A stretch of DNA of 64,000 nt from JBGOTP01 sp963717075 (GCA_963717075.1 CAVQVI010000034.1:806001-870000), one strand, 5' to 3'; shown: positions 53,122 through 61,815, numbered from the stretch's first letter. Translations and numbers: made by a program. Notes: a model not told the origin generated them from the sequence alone.

Positions 53122-53538
53122 GTGCGCGCGGGCGAACCGGTCTTCGTCGACACCGGCGCGTGGATTGCGCTCGCGTTGACCGCCGATCCGCTGCACGCGC
53201 GGGCGCGCGACACCTGGGAGCGCCTGCTGGCGGCCGGCGTGTCGTTCCACACGTCCGTCCCAGTTGTGCTCGAGACCTTTACGTTTCTGGATCGCCACGC
53301 GCGGCGCGACGTGGCGCTGGCCTGGAAGCACTCCCTGAAGACGGTCCCACGCCTGAAGATCCTGCCCGCAACCGCCAAAGACCTCGAGCGCGCCTGGCCG
53401 CATTTTGAGCGGGCCGACTTCCACAAACTGTCTGCCGTGGATGCCGTCAGCTTCGTCCTGATGACCGAGCGGCGGATCCGCCTCGTGTTTGCGTTCGATG
53501 CGCATTTCGCGACGGCGGGATTCCGTATGGTCGGCTGA
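53122..53538 (+). CDS. PIN-domain toxin (VapC-like ribonuclease)
   Basis: A 138-residue PIN nuclease from a GTG at 53122. Acidic metal-binding residues: Asp in VFVDTGAWIALALTAD, Glu in VVLETFTFLDRHAR, Asp in KLSAVDAVSFVLM, and Asp in LVFAFDAHFATAGF. All four classical positions are filled, so the nuclease should be active. VapC toxins cut tRNA or rRNA and inhibit translation. It is expressed with the RHH antitoxin. Confidence 0.88.
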   Translation: MRAGEPVFVDTGAWIALALTADPLHARARDTWERLLAAGVSFHTSVPVVLETFTFLDRHARRDVALAWKHSLKTVPRLKILPATAKDLERAWPHFERADFHKLSAVDAVSFVLMTERRIRLVFAFDAHFATAGFRMVG

Positions 53539-53861
53539 GCCCGCGCCTTCGAGCGACCGTCTGGTATCGCAGAAGTGCGTGGCGTGGGCGCATCGCACGC
53601 GGTATTCGACTGCACGTCTCGGCGGCACGCTGCGAAGAAATTGGAGAAATCCGCACATCTGGGTGGACACGAAGAGGAGAACAGGGCCGGAGACAGGTCT
53701 TCGAGGGACGCGCCCAATTGTTCCGAAAGCCTCAACGTCGGCAGCGATTTCGAGAGCGTCGGCAAGACGCCCGTGACCGTGGAAGCCAGTCGCGCCAGGG
53801 ACGGATCACTGAGCGGGCTGATCCGGATGATCACGCTGCCGGACGGGAAGGCTGTGTCGCT
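53539..53861. other. Gap with no confident gene
   Basis: 323 nt between the toxin and the TolB-like gene. A frame on the plus strand from 53575 to 53880 reads SLNVGSDFESVGKTPVTVEASRARDGSLSG near its end but lacks a credible start and family. It may be decayed coding sequence. Confidence 0.4.
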
Positions 53862-55799
53862 ATGTCCGCAAAACTGTTGAAGATCGTCATCGCGGCAGCT
53901 GCTCTCTGTGCCGCTTTGTTTCTAGCGCCGGTGGCTGGACAGGGCCAGGCACCGGCTCCTGCCAACGCCGACGACAACGCGAAGGCCTTGAGGGCCAGAC
54001 GGATCGCCAGGCAGTTTGAGAGAAACGCCACCGTTCTCACCGTGTTCGACCGCCAAGGGAAAGTGGTGGCGAGGGTCGGGGAGCGTGCGGGTTACAGCCT
54101 GGGCGCTCAGGCGTTCTCGCCGGACCGGACGCGGCTCGTCGTGAGCAAGCGAGACCTGGAGAACCGAAACTGGGACATCTGGGTCTTGGAGGTGGCCACG
54201 GGGAAGAGCACGCGGATCACCTCCAGCCAATCCCGAGAGCAGGCACGGTGGCCTGTCTGGTCTCCGGACGGGAGCCAGATCGCGTATGTGGCGTTGCGCC
54301 GCAGTTATCAGGGCGTCTACCGAAAAGCGGCAAGCGGAGAGGGACCCGAGGAGCTTCTGTATCAGTATCCCGGCGCGAACCTGATCCTGGAGGACTGGAC
54401 GGCCGACGGGGGTCTTCTGACGTTTTCGTCGACGGACCTTTCGGGCGGGGCTTTGTACGTCCTGCCCCTCACTGACACTGGCGAACGGAAACCGATCGAG
54501 GTCTTCCGCAGTAAGTCGCAGATCTTTGGACCCTTCCTTTCTCCCGATCGCCGCCTTCAGGCGTACCAGTCGGACGAGTCGGGCACGAATGAAATCCATG
54601 CCCGTCCGTTCGACCCATCGGTGGGCGCCGGGGCCGCATCAGCCCAGCGCTCATGGCAGGTGTCCGACCACGGTGGCAGCGGCCCGGTGTTCTGGCGACA
54701 GGACGGCAAGGAACTGTATTACATGGCGGCCGATTCAGGCGTGATGGCGGTGGAGGTCAGCACCGTTCCGCCGTTCCGGTTCGGCAAGCCGAGGGTGCTC
54801 TTCCGCCCGCTCGAGGCGATCGGCGTCACCCCCGTGTGTTGCGGGAACAGCGGTGTCAGCCGCGACGGGCAGCGAATCGTCATCGCCGTGCATCCGACGC
54901 CGGTCCTTCAACAGGTCGCACTGTTCGACAGGCAGGGCAACGTTCTGCAGAAGGTGGGGCCGACCGGTCGATACGCCAACGCCGCGCTCTCGCCGGACGG
55001 CCGGAAAGTCGCGGCCATGAGGCGCGACCCACGAACGGGCGACGTGGACATCTGGACGTTTGATGTCGCCTCGGGAAGAGGCACGCCAGTCACGAACGAT
55101 ACCTTCCCGGAGAACGCGCCTATCTGGTCTCCGGACGGCCGTCAGGTCGCCTATGGTTCGAGGCGCGGGAGCTTCGTCAGCATCTATCGAAGAAACGGGG
55201 ACGGAACCGGCAATGAAGAGCAATTGTTTCGGTACACACCGGGTGCAGGCTTGGTGCTGACGGACTGGTCGGCAGACGGACAGTTCCTGACCTTTCACGA
55301 CGGCTGCGCGGGAGTCCTGCACGTGGTACCGCTCGATGGAGATCAGCAACCTCTCGAGCGGAAGGCGTTTGAGTGGCTGCGCGACGAGTACAACGTGGCC
55401 CAGGCCCGGTTTTCTCCAGACGGCCGCTTCATGGCCTACCTGTCGAACGAACTCAAGACGTCGGAGGAGATCGAGAGCGATATCTACGAGGTCTACGTGC
55501 GCCCGTTTGATGCCACTAAGCTCGGGGCGGGGGCGGGCAGCGCGAAGCCGGTACAGGTCTCTACGGCCGGCGCCTTGGGCATGGTCGTCTGGCGCCAGGA
55601 CGGCAAGGAACTGTACTACCTGACTCCCGATTGGGAAGTGATGGCGGTGGACGTGACCACGACGCCGGCGTTTCAGGCAGGGAGGCCCAGACTTCTTTTC
55701 AAGCTGCCGGTGAAGTTGCCGGCTCCGTTCCTGTTCGGGAACCCGCAACAGTGGAGAAACGTCAGCGGCGACGGCCAGCGGTTCGCGACCGTCTGGTGA
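53862..55799 (+). CDS. Secreted TolB-like/PD40 beta-propeller protein
   Basis: A 645-residue exported protein; the ATG at 53862 starts a signal peptide (KLLKIVIAAAALCAALFLAPVAGQ). Two tandem propellers are made of repeated PD40 blades: SPDRTRLVVSKRD, WSPDGSQIAYVALR, LSPDRRLQAYQSDE, then LSPDGRKVAAMRRD, WSPDGRQVAYGSRR, FSPDGRFMAYLSNE. WRQDGKELYYMAADSGVMAVEV and WRQDGKELYYLTPDWEVMAVDV are paralogous, showing internal duplication. No catalytic domain is fused. Probably a binding scaffold in the periplasm or outside. Confidence 0.85.
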   Translation: MSAKLLKIVIAAAALCAALFLAPVAGQGQAPAPANADDNAKALRARRIARQFERNATVLTVFDRQGKVVARVGERAGYSLGAQAFSPDRTRLVVSKRDLENRNWDIWVLEVATGKSTRITSSQSREQARWPVWSPDGSQIAYVALRRSYQGVYRKAASGEGPEELLYQYPGANLILEDWTADGGLLTFSSTDLSGGALYVLPLTDTGERKPIEVFRSKSQIFGPFLSPDRRLQAYQSDESGTNEIHARPFDPSVGAGAASAQRSWQVSDHGGSGPVFWRQDGKELYYMAADSGVMAVEVSTVPPFRFGKPRVLFRPLEAIGVTPVCCGNSGVSRDGQRIVIAVHPTPVLQQVALFDRQGNVLQKVGPTGRYANAALSPDGRKVAAMRRDPRTGDVDIWTFDVASGRGTPVTNDTFPENAPIWSPDGRQVAYGSRRGSFVSIYRRNGDGTGNEEQLFRYTPGAGLVLTDWSADGQFLTFHDGCAGVLHVVPLDGDQQPLERKAFEWLRDEYNVAQARFSPDGRFMAYLSNELKTSEEIESDIYEVYVRPFDATKLGAGAGSAKPVQVSTAGALGMVVWRQDGKELYYLTPDWEVMAVDVTTTPAFQAGRPRLLFKLPVKLPAPFLFGNPQQWRNVSGDGQRFATVW

Positions 55800-55816
55800 A
55801 GGGCCGAACACTTTCG

Positions 55817-56019
55817 ACGGAATGGGCGCGTTAGAGCAATGGGTCGAAAGAGCGAAGCCGCCAGATTGGATCATCGCCTCTCACATCCCCCTCAGCAGCT
55901 ATGGCACCGACGGCAAGGTCGATCGCACGCGCCCCTTGTGCCCATACCCGCAAGTCGCGCGGTACGTGGGGGCCGGGAGCACCGACGCTGCCGCGAACTT
56001 CGAGTGCAAGATGCCGTGA
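55817..56019 (+). pseudogene. Tannase/feruloyl esterase C-terminal remnant
   Basis: The frame reads GALEQWVERAKPPDWIIASHIPL...TDGKVDRTRPLCPYPQVARYVGAGSTDAAANFECKMP, which matches the extreme C-terminus of the tannase/feruloyl esterase family (ALEQWVE...TRPLCPYP-x-x-A-x-Y-x-G-x-G). The catalytic domain with its CxS and HxxC parts is absent. It begins 18 nt after the TolB-like stop. A deletion joining the two genes is the simplest explanation. Confidence 0.78.
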
Positions 56020-56043
56020 TGGCTCCACATTACGAAATTCCTT

Positions 56044-56087
56044 CCTGCAATTCTGCAATTCTGCAATCCTGCCATCCTACAATTCAG
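56044..56087. repeat. TGCAATTC/ATCCTGC repeats upstream of TauE
   Basis: CCTGCAATTCTGCAATTCTG followed by CAATCCTGCCATCCTACAATTCAG: a heptamer-like repeat family member ending 5 nt before the GTG of the TauE-like gene. Confidence 0.6.
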
Positions 56088-56092
56088 TATCC

Positions 56093-56833
56093 GTGCTGTC
56101 CGTCTTCCTCTTCCTTGTCGCCGCCCTGGCGGGAGCCCTGAACTCTGTGGCCGGCGGCGGGTCGTTTCTCGCACTGCCGGCGCTGCTCTACGCGGGCGTC
56201 CTGCCGGTCGCGGCGAATGCGACGACTACGTTTGCCATGTGGCCAGGATCGGTCGCGGCCGCGGTCGCGTACCGGGAGCACATCAACATCGACCGCCGGT
56301 GGCTCCTGCCGATGGGGGCGTCGAGCCTGCTCGGTGGTCTCCTTGGTGGGCAACTGCTGATGAGGACCTCCGACGTCAGCTTCATGCGTCTCCTTCCATG
56401 GCTGATGTTCGTCGCCACGCTGACCTTCACCTTTGGTGGCGCGATCGCCGCGCGCCTGGGGCGGGAGGGGACGCGCGGCGTGTCGCCATGGGCTCTGCTG
56501 CTGCAGGTGGCGATTGCCACATACGGTGGCTACTTCGGTGGCGGCATGGGCATCATGATGCTCGCGGTGATGTCCGTCGCCGGCATGGCCAACATTCACG
56601 AGATGAATGGAACCAAGGTGCTGCTCGCGGTGGTGATCAACGGCATCGCTCTCTTGGAGTTCTTCCTGCACGGCGCAATCGTCTGGACGCCTGGCCTGGT
56701 GATGGCGGCAGGCGGCATCACCGGCGGGTACGCGGGGGCTGGCGTGGCGCGGCGGCTGCCGCCCGAGCGGGTGCGTACGGCAGTGACGGTCATCGCGTGG
56801 GGACTTACGGTGTACTTCTTCGTGAAGGGTTGA
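56093..56833 (+). CDS. TauE/SafE family sulfite or anion exporter
   Basis: A 246-residue membrane protein with seven to eight spans from a GTG at 56093. AGALNSVAGGGSFLALPALLYAG and NATTTFAMWPGSVAAAVAYR match the family repeat, and the second half repeats it with GYFGGGMGIMMLAVMSVAGM and GTKVLLAVVINGIALLEFF. Exports organosulfonate-derived sulfite or similar anions in known cases; the substrate here is unknown. Confidence 0.9.
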   Translation: MLSVFLFLVAALAGALNSVAGGGSFLALPALLYAGVLPVAANATTTFAMWPGSVAAAVAYREHINIDRRWLLPMGASSLLGGLLGGQLLMRTSDVSFMRLLPWLMFVATLTFTFGGAIAARLGREGTRGVSPWALLLQVAIATYGGYFGGGMGIMMLAVMSVAGMANIHEMNGTKVLLAVVINGIALLEFFLHGAIVWTPGLVMAAGGITGGYAGAGVARRLPPERVRTAVTVIAWGLTVYFFVKG

Positions 56834-56840
56834 AGGAATC

Positions 56841-56903
56841 GCCCGACCTGAAGGTCGGGCCTACGTACGATCAGATTGAAGAACCGCCCGCTGAAGATCG
56901 GGC
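56841..56903. repeat. GCCCGACCT palindrome plus a degenerate copy
   Basis: Perfect 20-bp palindrome GCCCGACCTGAAGGTCGGGC at 56841-56860 followed by CTACG. A worn copy with arms GCCCG/CGGGC is at 56886-56903. Located between tauE and the deacylase gene. Confidence 0.9.
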
Positions 56904-56933
56904 CTGATGTACCATCATTGAGCAACGACGAAC

Positions 56934-57449
56934 ATGACCGAGCAGGAATTGGTGGTTCGCGACCGCCTGAGTCAACTGGGCATCGCGTTTGAGCGATACG
57001 AGCATCCGCCAGTGTCGACCGCGGAAGAAGGGGAACGCCACTGGATCGGAATTGCGGCGACGCATTCGAAGAATCTGTTTCTTCGCAATCAGAAGGGTAA
57101 CCGGCACTACCTGCTGATCGTGGTACATTCGAAACGCGTGGATCTGCGGGCCGTGGCGGCACAGATTGGCGACGGCAAACTCAGCTTTGCCTCGCCCGAT
57201 CGGCTCCTCCTCCATCTTGGTGTCACCCCCGGGTCGGTGTCCCCGTTTGGCCTGATCAACGATCACGACAGGCACGTCAGGGTGTTTCTCGACCGCGATC
57301 TTGCCCTGGCCGAGCGCGTGTCTTTCCACCCGAATGTCAACACCGTCACGCTGACGCTCAGGCGCGAGGACTTTGAGCGGTTTCTCGCGGCATGCGGGAA
57401 TCCCGTGCGGTACATCGACGTGGAAAAGACCACGTTGCCAGTCGAGTAG
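56934..57449 (+). CDS. Prolyl-tRNA deacylase (YbaK/ProX-type editing domain)
   Basis: A 171-residue free-standing trans-editing protein that hydrolyses Ala-tRNA-Pro or similar mischarged tRNA. FERYEHPPVSTAEEGERHWIG, HSKNLFLRNQKGNRHYLLIVVHSKRVDLRAVAAQIGDGKLSFASPDRLLLHLGVTPGSVSPFGLIND and RVSFHPNVNTVTLTLRREDFERFL fit the PrdX family (catalytic Lys in the KNLFLR block). Works in the cytosol together with ProRS; proS is not in the window. Confidence 0.93.
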   Translation: MTEQELVVRDRLSQLGIAFERYEHPPVSTAEEGERHWIGIAATHSKNLFLRNQKGNRHYLLIVVHSKRVDLRAVAAQIGDGKLSFASPDRLLLHLGVTPGSVSPFGLINDHDRHVRVFLDRDLALAERVSFHPNVNTVTLTLRREDFERFLAACGNPVRYIDVEKTTLPVE

Positions 57450-57615
57450 CCGAAAAACCTGGCGATCGACGCGCCGTGACCTGGTCTGTCACACGGTGGC
57501 CCTACACTCGGTCGCATGTTCAGCCCATACACGTCTCGACTCTCCCAGGTCTCCCAGGCTCGATTCCTGGGTCGCGTTTCCCGGCGGCGAGCTCGAAGGC
57601 CGACGGCCTCAGGTC

Positions 57616-58032
57616 ATGTGCCGAGCGTGTCGAGAGCATGCCACACGCACGGGACTGCTTTGTTTTCAGTGCTATCGGACGGAACTGAATCGGGAGCGCT
57701 CATTGAAAGCGGCCGTGGAGCTTCACACGGCGTCCGAGGCCCGGTTCCAATGCACGCTGCCGTTCGAGCCCGTCCGTCGGCCGCGCCTCGACAGGCTGCG
57801 GGCGGAACGCGCGACCGCGCGTGCAGCGGCGCTGCAGACGAGCACCGGACGCATGGTCGATCGACGGCGGCGCGCGCAGATCGCTGCCCGCCACGCCCTC
57901 CGACGCGCCGAGGCCCATTCGTACGCGGCAAATCGCCCGAACGGTATGAGCCGCATGAGTGTTGACGCGGCCGTCCATGCCGCAGAGCTTCAACTCCCCG
58001 AGTCCTGGCTACCATTTGTCGCCTCGCGATAG
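57616..58032 (+). CDS. Zinc-ribbon protein of unknown function
   Basis: A 138-residue protein from the ATG at 57616. CRACREHATRTGLLCFQCYRTELNRERSL (2-30) forms a CxxC-x11-CxxC zinc ribbon, followed by a basic helical region rich in Arg and Ala (RRPRLDRLRAERATARAAAL, RRRRAQIAARHALRRAEAHSY). This composition suggests nucleic-acid binding. The start is uncertain: the frame remains open upstream. It is 24 nt before rmuC. Confidence 0.6.
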   Translation: MCRACREHATRTGLLCFQCYRTELNRERSLKAAVELHTASEARFQCTLPFEPVRRPRLDRLRAERATARAAALQTSTGRMVDRRRRAQIAARHALRRAEAHSYAANRPNGMSRMSVDAAVHAAELQLPESWLPFVASR

Positions 58033-58056
58033 TTCTTCGCCTGGCGTGCGATACTT

Positions 58057-59379
58057 GTGCCCATCGAGCCACTCATTCTGATCGGGATTCTTCTCGCGCT
58101 CGCGGTTGGTGCGCTGATTGGCTGGCTCGCCGAGCGTCCGGTGATGTTTCGCCTTCGCGCGGAGCTGGAGAAGGAGCGCGCCGTCCACGCCGAGCGTCTG
58201 AAAACGTACGAGGACTCCGAAGCCAAGCTCCGAGAGACGTTCCAGCTGCTGAGCACCGAAGCGCTGCAGACGAACAACCGCGCGTTTCTGGATCTCGCCG
58301 AAACCAGGTTGCGCGTGGCACGGACGGAAGCCACCACCGACATCGACGCGCGCAAGAAGGCGATTGAGGATCTGCTGGTCCCGCTCCACACGACACTCGA
58401 TCAGGTCAACCGCGAAATCAAGGACTCGGAGCGCCGTCGCGTCGAATCGGGTGCGCAGTTGATGGAGCGCATCGTGTCGCTCGACACCGTGGGGCAGAGC
58501 CTGCGGAGCGAGACCGCGCGGCTCGTGGATGCGCTCAAGCGTCCTGGTGTGCGCGGACGATGGGGAGAGCTTCAGCTCAAGCGGGTCGTCGAGCTTGCCG
58601 GGATGCTCGATCGCTGCGACTTCGACGAGCAGGAGACGTTCAGCGTCGAAGAGCGCCGCATGCGTCCAGACGTCGTCGTCCATCTTCCCGGTGGCAAGCA
58701 CGTGATTGTGGATGCGAAAGCACCCCTGGACGCGTATCTCAAAGCGCTCGAGGCGCCCGATGAGGCGTCGCGTCAGGCGCTGCTCGCCGATCACGCCCGC
58801 CAGGTGCGCGGCCATCTCACGCAGCTCGCCTCCAAGGGCTACGCGGCACACATCCATCCAAGCCCAGACTTCGTCGTCATGTTTCTGCCCGGGGAAATGT
58901 TCTTCAGCGCGGCACTCGAGCAGGATCCCTCGCTCATCGAGTTCGGAGTCGAGCTGCGCGTGATCCCGGCGAGCCCGACCACGCTCATCGCCCTGCTCCG
59001 GGCTGTCGCCTATGGCTGGCAGCAGGAGGCGATGGAAGAGAACGCTCGGAAAATCAGCGATCTGGGCCGGAGCCTGTACGAATCGCTTCGTGTGCTGGGC
59101 GGACATTTCGACACGCTTGGGGCACGGCTCAAGTCGAGTCTGGATGCGTACAACCAGGCCGTCGGCTCGCTCGAGGGCAACGTGCTCGTGAAGGCCCGCC
59201 GATTCAAGGATTTGCAGGCGGCCAATGACGCCGAGGAGATCAAAGCGCTCGAGGTGATCGACCGCGTGCCCCGGATGCTTCAGGCCCGTGAACTGACTGA
59301 TGGGCTGCCCTTCGCGGACAACCCGCTCGATGCGGTGGACGATGACCGAGCGCTGGCGCCGCCGTCACGCCCGACCTGA
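58057..59379 (+). CDS. rmuC: DNA recombination protein RmuC
   Basis: A 440-residue RmuC family protein from a GTG at 58057. An N-terminal membrane segment (LILIGILLALAVGALIGWLA) and a coiled coil (about 28-160) precede the nuclease-like core GVRGRWGELQLKRVVELAGML, RPDVVVHLPGGKHVIVDAKAPLDAYL and VVMFLPGEMFFSAALEQDPSLIEFG. RmuC limits inversions at short inverted repeats in E. coli. The C-terminal APPSRPT and TGA stop are encoded by the palindrome at 59369-59388. Confidence 0.93.
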   Translation: MPIEPLILIGILLALAVGALIGWLAERPVMFRLRAELEKERAVHAERLKTYEDSEAKLRETFQLLSTEALQTNNRAFLDLAETRLRVARTEATTDIDARKKAIEDLLVPLHTTLDQVNREIKDSERRRVESGAQLMERIVSLDTVGQSLRSETARLVDALKRPGVRGRWGELQLKRVVELAGMLDRCDFDEQETFSVEERRMRPDVVVHLPGGKHVIVDAKAPLDAYLKALEAPDEASRQALLADHARQVRGHLTQLASKGYAAHIHPSPDFVVMFLPGEMFFSAALEQDPSLIEFGVELRVIPASPTTLIALLRAVAYGWQQEAMEENARKISDLGRSLYESLRVLGGHFDTLGARLKSSLDAYNQAVGSLEGNVLVKARRFKDLQAANDAEEIKALEVIDRVPRMLQARELTDGLPFADNPLDAVDDDRALAPPSRPT

Positions 59380-59388
59380 AGGTCGGGC
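59369..59388. repeat. GCCCGACCT palindrome at the rmuC end
   Basis: GCCCGACCTGAAGGTCGGGC, perfect. Its central TGA is the rmuC stop codon. It stands between rmuC and the convergent AsmA-like gene. Confidence 0.9.
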
Positions 59389-59417
59389 CCCCGTCTCGCA
59401 CGACGTGAGGGTACGTG

Positions 59418-61037
59418 TCATGGCGTGCGGGCGCGCCGCGCATTCGATCTTGCGGACGGGTCGTCGCGTTTGAATACGCGTTTGGTGTCAAGCCCGAACG
59501 ACGGAGCATTGCGCGTGCCCGAGATACCAATCGGTACCACGGTCTGTCCATCCCGGCGAAACAGGGGATCGACGATCTTCAGGAGCACTGACTTCCAGCC
59601 CGTCGTGGTCTGCGAGATCTTCGCATCTATGAACAGATAGCCGGACAACGCGATTGTTTCGTCTCGCAGGGCGTACCTCCCCGTGAGATCGACCGCCGCG
59701 CCAGGAATGGCGAAGGTCAGCGACGGCAACGTCAGGACAGCGCGGCTCAACCGGAAGCGCCCAGCGAAATCGGATTCGACCGCGGGACCGGCCGCCTTGT
59801 CGTTCAGGGTGCCGCTTGCGCGCCGGCTCAAATCCGCGACCTTCCGTCGCACGTCAGGATTGGTGAATCGTCCGTTGCCTATCGTGAAGCGGCCGTCCAG
59901 CCGAAGTTTCTCGATGACATCCGCGTCTCCGGGTGGCAGTTCCAGTTTCGTGTGAACCGTGACGGCACCTGTCATCGGCGCCGTTGGTGTCTTCACCGCC
60001 AGCCGCATGACGTCCTCGAGCCTCCCTTTGTCGATTCGGGTCTCCAGCGTCACTGTTCTCCCGCGCGCACCGGGTTGGCCATAGACGCCACCCGTGGCCG
60101 CCACCGATGTGTTCAGGAAGTGTGCGTCGATCTGCCGCAGCGTCGTGTCCCCGTTCGTGCCGTCCACGATGGCGTGATAGGTCGCCTTCAGTGGAACGGA
60201 ATGTCCGCTGATGTTGACCATGAAGTTCGGCGTGTCGGTCTCGCCGAGAACCTCGATGCGTTCAACCGACCCGTGATAGCGACCCCGGGCAGACAACGTT
60301 CCGGAGATTCCCTTGAAAACGCCGAGGTCGGCGTCCGTGAAGGTGAAGGTGCCATCGATAGCCGTGCCACCGGGATCTTCAGCGTTCCAGGGTCCAAATG
60401 TTCCACTCGTACGGATCCGGCCAGGTGGCACAGCATTCGTGAGCACGCCCTCGAACGGCATCTTCTGCGCCATGCCTACGTTTTGGAGTCTGAGCTCGTG
60501 CATCAGCCAGACCTTCGGTGTGCGGCCGGCCGTGCGGGGAATGACGGTGAGGCTCGAATCGTCCGCGACAAGCTCGTCTATGACGAAGTTGCGCCCCTTG
60601 ATTCCGTCGTCCCTCTGCCTTCCGCCGTCCGTCCGCCCGGCTCGTTCATCATCCGGCTGTCGTGGTCGGTCTTCACGAGGTGGGATTTGGATGTCGAGGC
60701 CATCGACAACGACTCTCGCCAGACGCTTGCGCCAAAGCCCGCTGAAGCTGGCGTCCACGGCGAACGCGTCCAGGGAGATGAGCGGAGGAACATCCGTGCG
60801 CCCGTGATGTCTGACGGTGAGGTGTGAGCCTGTCACGTGGGGGCGGGGGAGCACGGTGACGCTCAGCTCGGCCAGCGTGACCTTCGCATCCAGTCCGACG
60901 GAAAGGAAATCGATGACCCGCTGGCGTGCGCGCTCGGAGGAAAGGGGAATGGGAAATAGGAGCGCACCCGCCGCCGCGACTGCGAACAGCAGTGTGGTTC
61001 CGATTGCCAAGTATCGACGTGGAACGGTCACATTCAC
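59418..61037 (-). CDS. AsmA-like protein
   Basis: A 539-residue inner-membrane-anchored periplasmic protein from a GTG at 61037. An N-terminal span (YLAIGTTLLFAVAAAGALLFPI) leads into SSERARQRVIDFLSVGLDAKVTLAELSVTVLPRPHVTGSHLTVRHHG, the AsmA entry pattern, then long beta strands. Near the C-terminus IALSGYLFIDAKISQTTTGWKSVLLKIVDPLF and VVPIGISGTRNAPSFGLD are typical of AsmA-C. The family shuttles or organises phospholipids and outer-membrane biogenesis. An internal RQPDDERAGRTDGGRQRDDG region is a likely disordered insert. Confidence 0.82.
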   Translation of the reverse strand: MNVTVPRRYLAIGTTLLFAVAAAGALLFPIPLSSERARQRVIDFLSVGLDAKVTLAELSVTVLPRPHVTGSHLTVRHHGRTDVPPLISLDAFAVDASFSGLWRKRLARVVVDGLDIQIPPREDRPRQPDDERAGRTDGGRQRDDGIKGRNFVIDELVADDSSLTVIPRTAGRTPKVWLMHELRLQNVGMAQKMPFEGVLTNAVPPGRIRTSGTFGPWNAEDPGGTAIDGTFTFTDADLGVFKGISGTLSARGRYHGSVERIEVLGETDTPNFMVNISGHSVPLKATYHAIVDGTNGDTTLRQIDAHFLNTSVAATGGVYGQPGARGRTVTLETRIDKGRLEDVMRLAVKTPTAPMTGAVTVHTKLELPPGDADVIEKLRLDGRFTIGNGRFTNPDVRRKVADLSRRASGTLNDKAAGPAVESDFAGRFRLSRAVLTLPSLTFAIPGAAVDLTGRYALRDETIALSGYLFIDAKISQTTTGWKSVLLKIVDPLFRRDGQTVVPIGISGTRNAPSFGLDTKRVFKRDDPSARSNARRARTP

Positions 61038-61061
61038 CTCATCAGCATGATGCCTGCTCGC

Positions 61062-61754
61062 TCAGGTCGTCCAGACACGGACCGACTGCACCCACCGGAC
61101 GACGTGGACCAGACCGCCAAGCAGCTTTGGCGTGCTGAATTGGCGGGGACGCGTCTCGAGGCACCTCATGACATGGTGGGCGGCCTTTTCTGCTGTAATC
61201 ATCATCGGTCTGAAGGGAGCTTTGGCCATCTTCGTCTCGACGAATCCGAAGCGGATGTTCGTCACGTGGACGCCGTGGGGCGCGAGCGTGAGACCCATCG
61301 AGAGCAAGTAGTGGCTGAAGCCTGCCTTCGACGCCGAGTACGACGGCGCGTCCTTCACATACACATCGTCGGCCAGGCTCGACAGGCCGACGAAGTGGCC
61401 GTGACCGCGCTCCAGCCAGTGTGGCACGAGCGCTTCCATGGCGCGAACCATCCCGGTGAGGTTGACGTCAAAGACGCGCGCTTCATTCGAGAGATCGGGG
61501 AGCGTCAGCCCTGAACCAATGCCGGCACAGTAGACGCACACGTCGAAGCCGCCTTCCTCACGGACGAGGCCCTTCACGAGGTTCGTAAACTGCGGCGAGG
61601 CCACGTCTTGAATCTCGTGCCGCGGGCCGCCATTGCCCAGCGGGCTTGCGCTTCGAGAAATGCCGACAACGCAGTCGCCGTTCTTGACGAGGGCGCGCGT
61701 CAACGCGGCGCCGATGCCGTCGGAGTTGCCGACAAGGAGAATGTGCCTGGGCAT
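61062..61754 (-). CDS. Short-chain dehydrogenase/reductase
   Basis: A 230-residue Rossmann enzyme. The nucleotide site is HILLVGNSDGIGAALTRALV (a GNSxGIG variant of TGxxxGIG); CVYCAGIGSG replaces NNAG; the catalytic Ser is in HFVGLSSLADDV and the YxxxK in PSYSASKAGFSHYL. It is short for an SDR but complete. The substrate is unknown. Confidence 0.9.
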   Translation of the reverse strand: MPRHILLVGNSDGIGAALTRALVKNGDCVVGISRSASPLGNGGPRHEIQDVASPQFTNLVKGLVREEGGFDVCVYCAGIGSGLTLPDLSNEARVFDVNLTGMVRAMEALVPHWLERGHGHFVGLSSLADDVYVKDAPSYSASKAGFSHYLLSMGLTLAPHGVHVTNIRFGFVETKMAKAPFRPMMITAEKAAHHVMRCLETRPRQFSTPKLLGGLVHVVRWVQSVRVWTT

Positions 61755-61815
61755 GCTGCCTCGGTTGATGATTCAAGTGGACGGTCACGAAGACAGGCAT
61801 TAGGATGACGCCACG

